A DNA stretch of 64,000 bases. Origin: CATOSP01 sp965204715. GTDB taxonomy: Bacteria > Chloroflexota > Dehalococcoidia > Lucifugimonadales > UBA3495. Shown here piece by piece: positions 40,080 to 49,538 of the stretch. The translations under genes and the position numbers were made by a program. The notes beneath the pieces are model-generated. The model saw only the letters and a list, made by a program, of their open reading frames with translations, did no database searches and was not told the DNA's origin. The DNA is taken from NCBI GenBank assembly GCA_965204715.1, contig OZ242009.1:4154001-4218000 (forward strand), given 5' to 3'. How positions within the stretch are numbered: the first letter of the stretch is position 1; the number at the start of each line of letters is the position of its first letter.

Positions 40080-42946
40080 TCCCCTCCTTCGCGCCCATGC
40101 GTGTCGTGGCCCGCAAGGAGATGCGGGCCCACTTCGGTTCCCCACTGGCCCTGATTTTCGTCGGGGTGTTCCTGGTTGTCACCTTTTTCCTGTTCTTCTG
40201 GGTAGATGCCTTCTTCGCCCGGAACATCGCCGACATCCGCCCTCTCTTCCAATGGATGCCGGTGGTGATGATATTCCTGGTGGCCACACTGACGATGCGC
40301 CAGTGGAGCGAGGAGCAGCGCGTGGGCACTATGGAAGTGCTGCTAACCCTTCCAATCCCTCGCCTGCAACTGGTGCTGGGCAAAATGTTCGCAGTCATGG
40401 CCCTGGTAGCCATCGGATTGACCCTGACCCTGTTCCTCCCCATAACCGTCAGCATCCTGGGCGACCTCGACTGGGGTCCCGTATTGGGAGGATACCTGGC
40501 GACGCTCCTGATGGCCTCGGCCTACACCTCCATCGGCCTGTTCGTTTCCTCCCGGACCCCGAACCAGATAGTCTCCCTGATAATCACGGTCATCATCTGC
40601 GCCGTCCTCTACATGGCCGGGACCCAGGAAATTGCCGCCTTCGCCGGGGAAAGGCTGGAGACCTTGCTGCGGGCCGTGGGCATCGGAAGCCGGTTCGAGA
40701 GCATCGAGCGCGGCGTCATAGACCTGCGGGACCTGGCGTACTACTTCTCCCTGACCGCAGTCTTCGTCCTGCTTAACCTGGTGTCAATAGACATGAAACG
40801 CTGGAGCGCCGGGCCGAACACCGCCCGCTACCGCCGTAATGTATTGATCGCCGGGACCTTGATCGTTGCGAACCTGGTCTTACTGAACGCATGGCTTTAC
40901 CCACTGTCCGGCCTGCGCCTCGACCTTACCTCCCAGGGCCAGTACAGTTTGTCAGCCCCGACCAGGGACCTGATCGACAGTCTGGATGAGCCGTTGCTGC
41001 TCCGCGGTTACATCAGCGACCGCACCCATCCGGCCCTCGCGCCGCTGGTCCCAACCATCGAAGACATGATGCGCGAGTATGAGATCGCATCCGGCGGCAG
41101 GATCACCGCTGAGGTTGTAGACCCCAGGGAGGAGGAAGGGCTGGAACAGGAGGCCAACCAGGTGTACGGCATTCGTCCCCAGCCATTCCGGGTAGCGGAA
41201 CGATACCAGACATCGGTGGTCAACTCCTACTTCGACATCCTGGTCCGTTACGGCGACCAGTTTGTGACTCTGAACTTCCAGGAACTCATCGAGGTAGAGC
41301 CGCGCCGGGGCAGGCCCCCGGACGTCCGCCTGCGCAACCTGGAGTTCGACCTGACCAGGGCGATAAAGCGTGTGGTCACGGGTTTCCAGAATCTCGATCT
41401 GGCATACGCATCCCTGGAAGAACCCCTGCGCCTGACCGCATTCGTTACCCCTACGACGCTGCCGGAGCCGCTTCAGGGAGTGGAGGAGCGGATAACCGCG
41501 GTTGGGATGGAGTTCCAGGAAGCGGCCAAAGGCAAAGTGCTGTTCGAGTTGGTAAACCCCGACGCTCCCGGCGGCGCAGTCAACCGCCAGCAGGTCCAGG
41601 AACAATACGGCCTTGCCGCATATCCGGTGTCCTTCTTCTCCCAGGATTCCTACTACCTGCACATGGTCCTTCAGTCGGGAGACGAGACCTCGGTGATCTA
41701 CCCGGAAGGGGAGATGCGGGAGGATGAAATCCGCGCCAGCGTCGAAGCTGCAATCCGGCGGGCGGTGCCCGGTTTCCTTCGCACTGTTGGCATCTGGGCG
41801 CTGCCACCGGAACCTCCGCAGAGCGGCGCGCCTCCCAAGTCCATATCCACGTGGACCCTCGCGGTGCAGCAGTTGGCCCAGGACTATGACCTGACCCTGG
41901 CCGATCTGAGCCAGGGCCGGGTAAGCACTGATATTGATGTCCTGGTGGTGCTGGCCCCCCAGGGAATGGCCGATGTTGAGCGTTTCGCAATCGACCAGTT
42001 CCTCATGGGCGGTGGCTCGGTCGTCATCGCCGCGGGCAGCTACCAGCTATCCCCGCTGCTGTTGGCAGGTGTACTGGCGGTAGACGAACTCGAAGGCGGA
42101 CTGGAGAAGATGCTGGCCAGCTACGGCGTCACTGTCGGCAAGGACCTGGTGCTGGACCCACAAAACCAGCCCTTCCCGGTGCGGACCCAGCGCAGGGTCG
42201 GCGGTATTACCGTTTCCGAGATGCAGAACGTGGACTACCCTTTCTTCGTGGACATACGTAGGGATGGTATGGCAGGGCAAAGCGCCATCACCGCCGACCT
42301 GCCGGCCGTCACCATGCAGTGGGCAACCGAGTTGAGCATAGACGGGGAAAAGACCATCGACAATGAAGTGACCCCGCTGCTGTGGTCTTCCGACGGCTCA
42401 TGGGTCTCCGGCTCCCAGTCCGTGCAGCCCGACCCCACAGTATTCCCGGAGTACGGTTTCCCGGTGGAGGGGGAGCAACAGTCCCGCACCCTGGCCGTGA
42501 GCATTCGCGGCCCCTTTGAGAGCCATTTCAAGGGGCAACCTTCTCCTCTGCAAGGCGAGGTCCAGGACGGACAATCGGTATCTGGAAGGGTCATCGAATC
42601 ATCCCCGGAGTCGTCCCGGCTCATCGTCATCTCAAGCTCCGAGTTCCTGAGCGACTCGGTGCTGGAGATTTCCCGGGCGGTTTCCGCCGACCGTACCGTG
42701 CTGAACCTACAGTTCCTCCAGAACGCAGTGGACTGGTCCGCGGAGGACGAAGAACTATTGGGACTGCGATTCCAGGGGTCCCAGACCCACTTGCTCAAGC
42801 CCCTGGACGAGCAGGATCAGACCCTGTGGGAAGTAGCAAACTACGGGGTGGCACTGTTCGCCCTCCTCATAATCGGCGGCGTGTGGGCCATCCGCCAGCG
42901 CAGCGAGACCCCCATTACCCTGGTCGGCGACGGTGACCCGACGTGA
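40076..42946 (+). CDS. Fused ABC-2 permease (GldF-like) and GldG-like auxiliary protein
   Basis: This GTG-started protein has 956 residues. Residues 1-240 are an ABC-2 permease of six helices (with EEQRVGTMEVLLTLPI between helices 2 and 3). A further helix at about 255-275 is followed by a long extracytoplasmic GldG-type domain (LSAPTRDLIDSLDEPLLLRGY, then VLAPQGMADVERFAIDQFLMGG in outline) and a final transmembrane helix near 920-940. GldF and GldG are separate in Bacteroidota. In Chloroflexota gliding need not be implied; export of an envelope component is the safer reading. It overlaps neighbours by 4 bases on both sides. Confidence 0.88.
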   Translation: MIPSFAPMRVVARKEMRAHFGSPLALIFVGVFLVVTFFLFFWVDAFFARNIADIRPLFQWMPVVMIFLVATLTMRQWSEEQRVGTMEVLLTLPIPRLQLVLGKMFAVMALVAIGLTLTLFLPITVSILGDLDWGPVLGGYLATLLMASAYTSIGLFVSSRTPNQIVSLIITVIICAVLYMAGTQEIAAFAGERLETLLRAVGIGSRFESIERGVIDLRDLAYYFSLTAVFVLLNLVSIDMKRWSAGPNTARYRRNVLIAGTLIVANLVLLNAWLYPLSGLRLDLTSQGQYSLSAPTRDLIDSLDEPLLLRGYISDRTHPALAPLVPTIEDMMREYEIASGGRITAEVVDPREEEGLEQEANQVYGIRPQPFRVAERYQTSVVNSYFDILVRYGDQFVTLNFQELIEVEPRRGRPPDVRLRNLEFDLTRAIKRVVTGFQNLDLAYASLEEPLRLTAFVTPTTLPEPLQGVEERITAVGMEFQEAAKGKVLFELVNPDAPGGAVNRQQVQEQYGLAAYPVSFFSQDSYYLHMVLQSGDETSVIYPEGEMREDEIRASVEAAIRRAVPGFLRTVGIWALPPEPPQSGAPPKSISTWTLAVQQLAQDYDLTLADLSQGRVSTDIDVLVVLAPQGMADVERFAIDQFLMGGGSVVIAAGSYQLSPLLLAGVLAVDELEGGLEKMLASYGVTVGKDLVLDPQNQPFPVRTQRRVGGITVSEMQNVDYPFFVDIRRDGMAGQSAITADLPAVTMQWATELSIDGEKTIDNEVTPLLWSSDGSWVSGSQSVQPDPTVFPEYGFPVEGEQQSRTLAVSIRGPFESHFKGQPSPLQGEVQDGQSVSGRVIESSPESSRLIVISSSEFLSDSVLEISRAVSADRTVLNLQFLQNAVDWSAEDEELLGLRFQGSQTHLLKPLDEQDQTLWEVANYGVALFALLIIGGVWAIRQRSETPITLVGDGDPT

Positions 42947-43905
42947 GCCTGCAAAACAAGGTCCTCGCCGCAATCCTCGCCCTCCAGGCTGTAATTCTCG
43001 TCGTGGTATTCTGGCCCAGGTCATCCGGACCGGGCATCCATCAGTTTATCGAGGGGCTGGAGGAGCCGGACGTCGTCTCGGTCATCATCACCGACGGGGA
43101 TGGCCAGTCCATCCGTGTCAACCGTAGCCCCTTTGGCTGTGTACTTCCCGACGCGGAGGACTATCCCTGTGCCAGGGGCCGGTTAGCCGATTTTTTGCAG
43201 CGGATCGTTCCGCTGACAACCGCGTCCCTAGTAACCGACGCGGTGGAGAGTCACGCCCGCTTTAACGTAGCCGAGGACAGTTTCGAGCGGACCATCGAAT
43301 TGGAGTTGGCCGACGGCGCACGGCACAAGTTCTACCTGGGCACGTCGCCAAGCGGCCGCTCCGGCCACGCCCGGCTGGAAGGGGACAACCGGGTCTATCT
43401 CGCGCCGGGCCTGTCCGCCTTCGATGCGCCAGTCCGGTCTGATCGATGGGTAGACCCGGTGTACTTCTCCGTGCCTCTCGAACAGGTGACAACCCTGGTG
43501 ATTGAGAACGCTTCCGGCACAATCTCGCTCGCCAGGGATGAAGATGGCGAATGGACGCTGGACGGAGAAGCATCCGTCACGTCCATCGATCAGGAGGAGG
43601 CCCGGAAACTGGCCTTCAGCGCCACATCCATGCGGCTCTCGCGTCCCCTGGGCAAGCAGGAAATAGACTCTTACGGCATTGGAACCCCGGATGCAGTTGT
43701 CACCGCCAGGGTAGGTGATGACGGCGCGGAGCAGGAATTACGGATCGGCCCCATAATGGCAGACTATGATGGCCATGTTGCCAAGTCCTCAGAGTCCGCC
43801 TACTATGTCGTCATAGACTCGGCCACTGCCAGGGAGCTGCTCGACTTGACCACTGAATCTTTGCTGCAACCACCGGAGGAGCCAACACCGGACGTTTCCA
43901 ACTGA
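42943..43905 (+). CDS. DUF4340 domain protein (ABC export partner)
   Basis: The 320-residue protein has one N-terminal transmembrane helix (residues 8-24, AAILALQAVILVVVFW) and a repeated beta-rich extracytoplasmic domain typical of DUF4340, with WTLDGEASVTSIDQEEARKL and the strand SAYYVVIDSATA near the end. DUF4340 genes sit directly behind GldA/GldFG-like genes in many phyla, and here the start overlaps the fusion gene by GTGA, so a common complex is likely. Confidence 0.85.
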   Translation: MSLQNKVLAAILALQAVILVVVFWPRSSGPGIHQFIEGLEEPDVVSVIITDGDGQSIRVNRSPFGCVLPDAEDYPCARGRLADFLQRIVPLTTASLVTDAVESHARFNVAEDSFERTIELELADGARHKFYLGTSPSGRSGHARLEGDNRVYLAPGLSAFDAPVRSDRWVDPVYFSVPLEQVTTLVIENASGTISLARDEDGEWTLDGEASVTSIDQEEARKLAFSATSMRLSRPLGKQEIDSYGIGTPDAVVTARVGDDGAEQELRIGPIMADYDGHVAKSSESAYYVVIDSATARELLDLTTESLLQPPEEPTPDVSN

Positions 43906-43993
43906 CGGGGGCCAGTCCCATCTCAATCGCCAACAGCCTCCCTGGTAGTTGAGCAACCCTGGGGCACGGCACACCAAAGTTACAGGTGACGCG

Positions 43994-44203
43994 ATGACTT
44001 CCAATTCCGGCAACAGCCTCGAGAAGGACCTGCTATTCGCTGTCGTCAAGGAGAAATACGGCCACCTCCTTTCCGATGAGCAATTGGACGGCGTGCGTGA
44101 AGCCGTTACCGGCCTGCGCGACGTCTTCCGGCCGATGCGCGCCATCAGGCTGACCAACGACGTAGAGCCGTTCTCGAATTTCAGGCCCTTCAGAGGCGAC
44201 TAG
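43994..44203 (+). CDS. Small amidase-associated protein, GatC/AtzG-like
   Basis: The 69-residue protein (AGGTGA upstream of ATG 43994) ends 1 base before the amidase start. It is helical, followed by an extended tail with LTNDVEPFSNFRPF. That tail, rich in Pro and aromatic residues, resembles the belt by which GatC and AtzG wrap the amidase subunit. I infer a small accessory subunit of the following amidase; direct family similarity is modest. Confidence 0.55.
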   Translation: MTSNSGNSLEKDLLFAVVKEKYGHLLSDEQLDGVREAVTGLRDVFRPMRAIRLTNDVEPFSNFRPFRGD

Positions 44204-44204
44204 C

Positions 44205-45632
44205 ATGGCGGACACACTTACGTTTGCCCCGGTCAGGGAACTTGCCGGACTAATCGAAAGCAAGTCAGTCTCCCCGGTGGAACTGACTCAGTCCTGCCTG
44301 GACCGTCTCGAGAGGCTGGGAGGCCACTACAACGCCGTGGTCACCGTGACGGCGGACCGAGCCATGCAACTGGCCAGGGCCGCCGAGTCGGAAATCGCCG
44401 CGGGCCGTAGCAGGGGACTGCTCCACGGTATCCCCTGGGGGGCCAAGGACCTGCTGGCTACCTCCGGCGGCATCCCCACCACCTGGGGGTCGGCGCCCTT
44501 CAAGGACCAGCAATTCGATTACGACGCCACCGTCGTATCCCGCCTTGAGGAGTCCGGCGCACCCCTGGTCGCCAAGCTGGCCATGATCGAACTGGCCGGG
44601 GGCATGGGCTACACCCACCCTAACGCATCATTGACCGGCCCTCCGAAGAACCCCTGGGACACGGGCCGCTGGACCGGGGGCTCCTCCAGCGGTTCGGGCG
44701 CGGCGGTGGCCGCCGGTCTGACGCCATTCGCCATCGGCTCCGAGACCTGGGGGTCAATCCTGCAACCCTCGGCAAGCTGCGGGCTGTCCGGGTTGCGGCC
44801 CACCTATGGCCGCGTCAGCAGGCACGGCGCAATGGCCCTCTGCTGGACCCTGGACAAACTGGGACCTATCTGTCTCACCGCGGACGACTGCGGAGTCGTG
44901 CTTGAGGCCATTGCCGGACCGGATGCCCGGGACCCTTCGACCCACCCGGAGAGATTCAGATACGACTCGCAGTTCCAGCCAGACCGCCGGTACAGGATAG
45001 GGATGTTGAAGGGCATCCTCGACAACGCGGATGATGCCGTAAGAGAGAACTTCGAGGCGGCAATCGCCAGCCTGAAGGACGCGGCCGACGTTGAGGAGAT
45101 GGAGTTCCCCGAACTCCCTTACGTCGAGGTAACGTCCACGATCCTTATGGTGGAGGCCGCCAGCGCCTTCGAGGACTTCGTTGCGGAGGGCGGCCCCCAG
45201 GAACTGTCATCTCCGGGCTATCATCATGGCCGGGGACCATACGCCCGGCCCGCAGTCCTAGCCACCGACTACATCAAGGCCCTCCGCCTCCGAGGAGTCA
45301 TGGCCCGGCAGGTGGACCCTGTCATGGCCCGGTACGATGCGATGATCGCGCCCACATCAATGAACACGGCCACGCCCATCGACCAGGATTTCAGGAGCCG
45401 GTCCATGACCTCTACAGGGCCGGGAGACATGATGGGAGCTATTGGCAACGGCTGCGGCCTGCCGTCCATCTCCGTACCCAACGGGTTTGACCAGGACGGC
45501 CTGCCCACCGGAATCCAGTTTATGTCAAGGGCCTACGACGAGAACGTTTGCATCGCCATTGCCCGGGAGTTCCAGGCCCGCACCGATTGGCACACCCGCC
45601 ACCCCGACGAGCCAATCGATCTCACCGGGTAG
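44205..45632 (+). CDS. Amidase-signature family hydrolase
   Basis: The 475-residue protein carries the Ser-cisSer-Lys catalytic set: Lys in IPWGAKDLL, cis-Ser in TGGSSSGSGAAVAAG and the nucleophile in IGSETWGSILQPS, where most relatives have GSDTGGSIR. The C-terminal part has DQDGLPTGIQFMSRAYDE. It could hydrolyse amides, ureas or carbamates, or act in a tRNA-independent pathway; GatB is absent, so it is not a GatA. The preceding small gene is probably its partner. Confidence 0.92.
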   Translation: MADTLTFAPVRELAGLIESKSVSPVELTQSCLDRLERLGGHYNAVVTVTADRAMQLARAAESEIAAGRSRGLLHGIPWGAKDLLATSGGIPTTWGSAPFKDQQFDYDATVVSRLEESGAPLVAKLAMIELAGGMGYTHPNASLTGPPKNPWDTGRWTGGSSSGSGAAVAAGLTPFAIGSETWGSILQPSASCGLSGLRPTYGRVSRHGAMALCWTLDKLGPICLTADDCGVVLEAIAGPDARDPSTHPERFRYDSQFQPDRRYRIGMLKGILDNADDAVRENFEAAIASLKDAADVEEMEFPELPYVEVTSTILMVEAASAFEDFVAEGGPQELSSPGYHHGRGPYARPAVLATDYIKALRLRGVMARQVDPVMARYDAMIAPTSMNTATPIDQDFRSRSMTSTGPGDMMGAIGNGCGLPSISVPNGFDQDGLPTGIQFMSRAYDENVCIAIAREFQARTDWHTRHPDEPIDLTG

Positions 45633-45647
45633 ACCAAGGACGGAAGC

Positions 45648-46391
45648 CTACGGACTCGGCCCCGGCATAGTCCACCGGGACAGACTTGTCTCCACGGAAT
45701 TGCAGGGAACGAGCAGCAGGTCACGCCTAACGTGGCTGACCCCGCCCGCCTGCTGCCCGGAACCGGCCTCCACCGCCAGGCACAAGTCAGTACCTTCGGG
45801 GCGCAGCGTACCATCTTCCCCAAAGTCAAAACTCTGCATGGCCGAACCGGAGCAGGGTTCCAGATATACGAGGTTGTCCCTGGCTTCCAGGCAAAGATCG
45901 TAAGCCCTCATGTAAAGCTGGCCTGCGTCCGGTGTGTCGAACACGAAAAGCTCGTCCTCGAACCCAGGCTTGCACGTATGAGCGTGCAAAGCCCGGTCAA
46001 GTCTTACCCCGGACCGGTGGCCCACAACATCCACGCAATAGAACTCCGGTTCATCCAGCGGGTCTGCCAGCTTGATCAGGCTTTCCGGCTGCGGCGCATT
46101 CCCAGGCGCTTCGGGCACCGGCGTGGCGGTCGGTATTGGAGCAGGCGTGAAGGTTGGTCGGGGCGTGGGAGTCAGAGCGTCAGCAGGCACATCAGTTGGC
46201 GAAGGGACCACTGTTGGCCCTGGCGTGGAAGTAGCATCTTCCGCTGTAGGCGCCCAGGTTGGCGGTGCGACAGCAGACCGATCACCCAATGGCTCCGCAG
46301 ACCCGGTACAGGCCAGGGCAACGCATATCGCCAAAGCCGCTATTAGAAACAGTTGTCCCAGGAGTCCGGTTGCGCGGTGTTCGTCACTCAT
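45648..46391 (-). CDS. Secreted lipoprotein with Pro/Thr linker and beta-trefoil (ricin B-like) domain
   Basis: With ATG 46391 the product has 247 residues and begins with a lipoprotein signal ending VALAC-TGS. A Pro/Thr/Ser-rich linker (about residues 45-105, TPTPRPTFTPAPIPTATP) follows, then a Cys-containing domain with the recurring pattern YDLCLEARDNLVYLEPC, MQSFDFGEDG, TDLCLAVEAG and SRWTM, typical of ricin-type beta-trefoil lectins. It is likely anchored outside the membrane and binds carbohydrate. It converges on the amidase gene and diverges from another lipoprotein gene. Confidence 0.75.
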   Translation of the reverse strand: MSDEHRATGLLGQLFLIAALAICVALACTGSAEPLGDRSAVAPPTWAPTAEDATSTPGPTVVPSPTDVPADALTPTPRPTFTPAPIPTATPVPEAPGNAPQPESLIKLADPLDEPEFYCVDVVGHRSGVRLDRALHAHTCKPGFEDELFVFDTPDAGQLYMRAYDLCLEARDNLVYLEPCSGSAMQSFDFGEDGTLRPEGTDLCLAVEAGSGQQAGGVSHVRRDLLLVPCNSVETSLSRWTMPGPSP

Positions 46392-46585
46392 CTCGCACTC
46401 AGGGCAAGTTCTCCCACAATGGTTCTTTTGGCTGACAATGCCGCACCACCTTGGGCCAACACGCAGGGTAGGAGTTCGCCAGCACAGTATAATCAACTTG
46501 CCATGACGCTGGCCCTGACAGCCAGCATAGTCGCCGTGCGGCAGCGGCGGCATGGATGCGCACCGGCAACCTAAAAGGATACGTC

Positions 46586-47056
46586 GTGAGATTTTATTGG
46601 CACCCCAATCTTGCCGTCTTCATCGCCTTGTTTCTGCTGGCCTGCGGCCCAGGCGAATACGCTGCGTCCGTTGCTGCACAACTTGAGTACCCGGAGATCC
46701 CAGGTCTGGACTTCGACGATTGGGATACACCTTCGCCAGACAGGAGTTTGGGCGCTCTGGGCAGTTTGGACAGCTTGGGAAGCAGCGGTTCAATGAAGGG
46801 AACATATCGAATCGAGGGAACAGGGCTTTTGGAGACTGACCTCAAGCCGGTGGAACTGATTGGCCATTACAGGGAACGGATGATTCAACCGAGTTGGGAT
46901 ATCCAAGACGAGCACTCCGGAAACGGCGCTGCCTGGTTCATGTGGACCGTGCCGGATAGTATGGGTAATCTTTGGTACGGGTCGCTGGTGGTTACGCCAG
47001 CTGGCCAAGGGTGGCAACAAGTTTGGCTGTCGTTGCATTCCAGTGAGTTACGCTGA
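46586..47056 (+). CDS. Predicted lipoprotein of unknown function
   Basis: I place the start at GTG 46586 because AAGGA lies seven bases upstream and it gives a clean signal peptide (FYWHPNLAVFIALFLLACG) ending in a lipobox. The mature part (about 135 residues) has a Ser/Leu/Gly-rich spacer (RSLGALGSLDSLGSSGS) and a compact domain (LIGHYRERMIQPSWDIQDE) with a terminal WQQVWLSLHSS. I do not recognise the domain. It is divergent from the trefoil lipoprotein, about 195 bp away. Confidence 0.65.
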   Translation: MRFYWHPNLAVFIALFLLACGPGEYAASVAAQLEYPEIPGLDFDDWDTPSPDRSLGALGSLDSLGSSGSMKGTYRIEGTGLLETDLKPVELIGHYRERMIQPSWDIQDEHSGNGAAWFMWTVPDSMGNLWYGSLVVTPAGQGWQQVWLSLHSSELR

Positions 47057-47242
47057 CAATGAGCGCTGGTCAGTCGGGTGATTTAGGCCAGCCAGTGAAT
47101 GTTCAGTTCAGTATTAAGGGTACGCACATCAGGATGGGAACGGCTGCGGGAATTCGCATTTTGCAGGTCAAAGGTATGCAAGCAGAAAGCTCCGAAAATA
47201 ACCGGGAAATTCAACACATGCCACATTGAGAGATCCTATAGC

Positions 47243-47279
47243 ATGAAATTCCCTCCCGCCAGGCGGGAGGGAATTTCAT
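47243..47279. terminator. 18-bp perfect palindrome, probable bidirectional terminator
   Basis: Bases 47243-47260 and 47262-47279 are exact reverse complements around one central base. The stem has an A/T outer part (GAAATT/AATTTC) and GC core, so it supplies T-rich tails in both directions. It lies between the convergent lipoprotein and acs genes. The rest of 47057-47298 contains no gene. Confidence 0.75.
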
Positions 47280-47298
47280 AGACTTGGGCGAGAGCAGA

Positions 47299-49251
47299 CT
47301 ACTCTTCGTCGTCGTACTGGGCCTTCAGGGACTCAACCACCGCCGGGTCTGCCAGGGTCGTGGTATCTCCAAGGGCACGGCCCTCGGCAACGTCCCTCAG
47401 CAGTCGGCGCATGATCTTGCCGCTGCGAGTCTTGGGCAGCTCCGCCGCGAAGTAGATGTCGTCAGGGCGGCAGATTGGCCCGATCTTGGTGGCAACGTGC
47501 TGCTTCAGCTCGGCGATGAGCGCGTCCGAGGTTGCCACGTGCTCCTTGATGGTCACGAAGGCAACAATAGCCTGGCCCTTGATCTCGTCGGTCCTGCCGA
47601 TGCAGGCGGCCTCTGCCACGTTGGAGTTGTCCACCAGGGCGCTCTCCACTTCCATAGTGCTGACCCGGTGCGCTGCCACGTTGATAACGTCGTCCACCCG
47701 GCCGAGAATCCAGTAGTAGCCGTCCTCGTCGATCTTGGCCCCGTCGCCGGTGAAGTAGATGTTGGGGTACTTGGACCAGTACTGCTCCTTGAACCGCTCC
47801 GGGTCACCGTAGATAGTCCGCAGCATTGAGGGCCAGGGTCTCTTGATTACCAGGTAGCCGCCGCCTCCCGGCCCCACCGGGTTCCCTGCCTCATCCAGCA
47901 CATCCACCTCGATGCCTGGAAAGGCATGGGTGGCCGAACCGGGCTTGAGCGTGGTAATGCCCGGCAAAGGCGTAATCAGAATCGAACCGGTCTCGGTCTG
48001 CCACCACGTATCCACCACTGGACAGCGTCCCCCGCCGATGTTCTGCCAGTACCAGACCCAGGCTTCCGGGTTGATGGGTTCGCCCACGCTGCCCAGCAGC
48101 CGCAGGCTGGACATGTCGTGCTTCTGCGGGTACTCCTCACCCCAGCGCATGAACGTGCGGATGGCCGTGGGCGCAGTGTACAGGATGGTGCAGGCGTATT
48201 TCTCAACGATGGCCCAGAATCGGTCCCGGTCGGGGTAATCGGGAGACCCCTCATACATAACCGAAGTGGCGCCGTTGGCCAGCGGCCCGTAGACGATGTA
48301 GCTGTGCCCGGTGACCCAGCCAATGTCGGCGGTACACCAGTAAACATCGTCCTCCTTCATATCGAAAATCCACCTGGTAGTGGCCTGCACCCCGGTCAGG
48401 TAGCCGCCCGTGGTGTGGACGATTCCCTTGGGCTTGCCGGTCGTCCCGCTGGTATAGAGCATGTACAGCATGTCCTCGCTGTCCATCTCTTCCGGCTCGC
48501 AGGTCATGGGCTGGTCCGCGACCAGGTCGTGCCACCAGATGTCCCGGCCCTCAACCATCTTGTCGTCGGCAGTCTCCGTCCGGCGGACCACCACCACCTT
48601 TTCGACGGGAGTATCGCCGGTTATCGAATCGTCGGCGTTCTGCTTCAGGGGCACCACGTTGCCCCTGCGCCAGCCGCCGTCGGCGGTGATCATCACCTTG
48701 GACTGGGAATCATTGATCCGGTCCCGCAGCGAGTCCGCGCTGAACCCTCCAAAGACGATGCTATGGGGCGCGCCGATGCGGGCGCAGGCCAGCATGGCAA
48801 TGGGGAGTTCGGGGACCATTGGCAGGTAGATGGTAACCCGGTCGCCCTTCTTCACGCCCAGGCTCTTCAGGCCGTTGGCGAACTTGCAGACCTCCCGGTA
48901 CAGGTCCCGGTAGGTATATACAGCCCAGTCTCCGGGTTCTCCCTCCCAGATTATCGCCGCCTTATTGCGTCGCGCCGTCTTCAGGTGCCGGTCTATACAG
49001 TTGTAGGAAACGTTGAGTTTGCCCCCGACGAACCACTTGGCGAAAGGAGGGTCCCAATCAAGCACCTGGTCCCATTTCTTGAACCAATCGACTTCTTCGG
49101 CCAGCCCGGCCCAGAAACCCTCCGGGTCTTTTCTGGCCTGCTCGTAGACCGCCGCGTCGGGCATATTCGCCCCCTGCGCAAACCCCTCCGGGGGTGGAAA
49201 CGAGCGGTCTTCCTGTAGTAAGGCTTCGATGCTTCCGGTGCTTTCCACCAT
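47299..49251 (-). CDS. acs: Acetyl-CoA synthetase
   Basis: Acs forms acetyl-CoA from acetate, ATP and CoA by way of acetyl-AMP. With ATG 49251 (GGAG upstream) the protein has 650 residues. Core motifs are LYTSGTTGKPKGIVHTTGG, WWQTETGSILI, the hinge region ILGRVDDVINVAAHR and the C-terminal PKTRSGKIMRRLLR with the regulatory Lys. The hinge reads AAHRVST instead of the common SGHRLGT. The frame is open to 49284. Confidence 0.96.
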   Translation of the reverse strand: MVESTGSIEALLQEDRSFPPPEGFAQGANMPDAAVYEQARKDPEGFWAGLAEEVDWFKKWDQVLDWDPPFAKWFVGGKLNVSYNCIDRHLKTARRNKAAIIWEGEPGDWAVYTYRDLYREVCKFANGLKSLGVKKGDRVTIYLPMVPELPIAMLACARIGAPHSIVFGGFSADSLRDRINDSQSKVMITADGGWRRGNVVPLKQNADDSITGDTPVEKVVVVRRTETADDKMVEGRDIWWHDLVADQPMTCEPEEMDSEDMLYMLYTSGTTGKPKGIVHTTGGYLTGVQATTRWIFDMKEDDVYWCTADIGWVTGHSYIVYGPLANGATSVMYEGSPDYPDRDRFWAIVEKYACTILYTAPTAIRTFMRWGEEYPQKHDMSSLRLLGSVGEPINPEAWVWYWQNIGGGRCPVVDTWWQTETGSILITPLPGITTLKPGSATHAFPGIEVDVLDEAGNPVGPGGGGYLVIKRPWPSMLRTIYGDPERFKEQYWSKYPNIYFTGDGAKIDEDGYYWILGRVDDVINVAAHRVSTMEVESALVDNSNVAEAACIGRTDEIKGQAIVAFVTIKEHVATSDALIAELKQHVATKIGPICRPDDIYFAAELPKTRSGKIMRRLLRDVAEGRALGDTTTLADPAVVESLKAQYDDEE

Positions 49252-49345
49252 AACTCTGTCTCCATAGCCAGTCTGTGACACCACGCACGACCAGCGGTTG
49301 TGATGGAGTCAAGACGCGCTGGATAGGCTCATGCTTGACGAGCAA

Positions 49346-49375
49346 TTTGTAACATGGAGTACAGCCTGTTGTAAA
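49346..49375 (-). promoter_or_regulatory. Possible promoter of acs
   Basis: On the minus strand TTTACA and TACAAA are separated by 18 bp, ending about 95 bp before the acs start. The rest of 49376-49538 shows nothing recognisable. Confidence 0.4.
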
Positions 49376-49538
49376 TGCGCCAGCATCGGCGGGCAACCTC
49401 GGTGGAAAGGAAACGGCGGCTCATCCCATGCCTAAACGAAAAACATGGCAGCGCAGCGTACCTAACGCCAAAATTCTCGTTTTGGAAAGGGTGATTTCTC
49501 TCCACGACAGCGGATTTCGTGGTGATTTGAGGCAGTCA

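Noticed and set aside
47926..49218. 430-codon open frame on the plus strand opposite acs
   Set aside because: Antisense shadow of a highly conserved enzyme; the predicted protein lacks hydrophobic core pattern or motifs.
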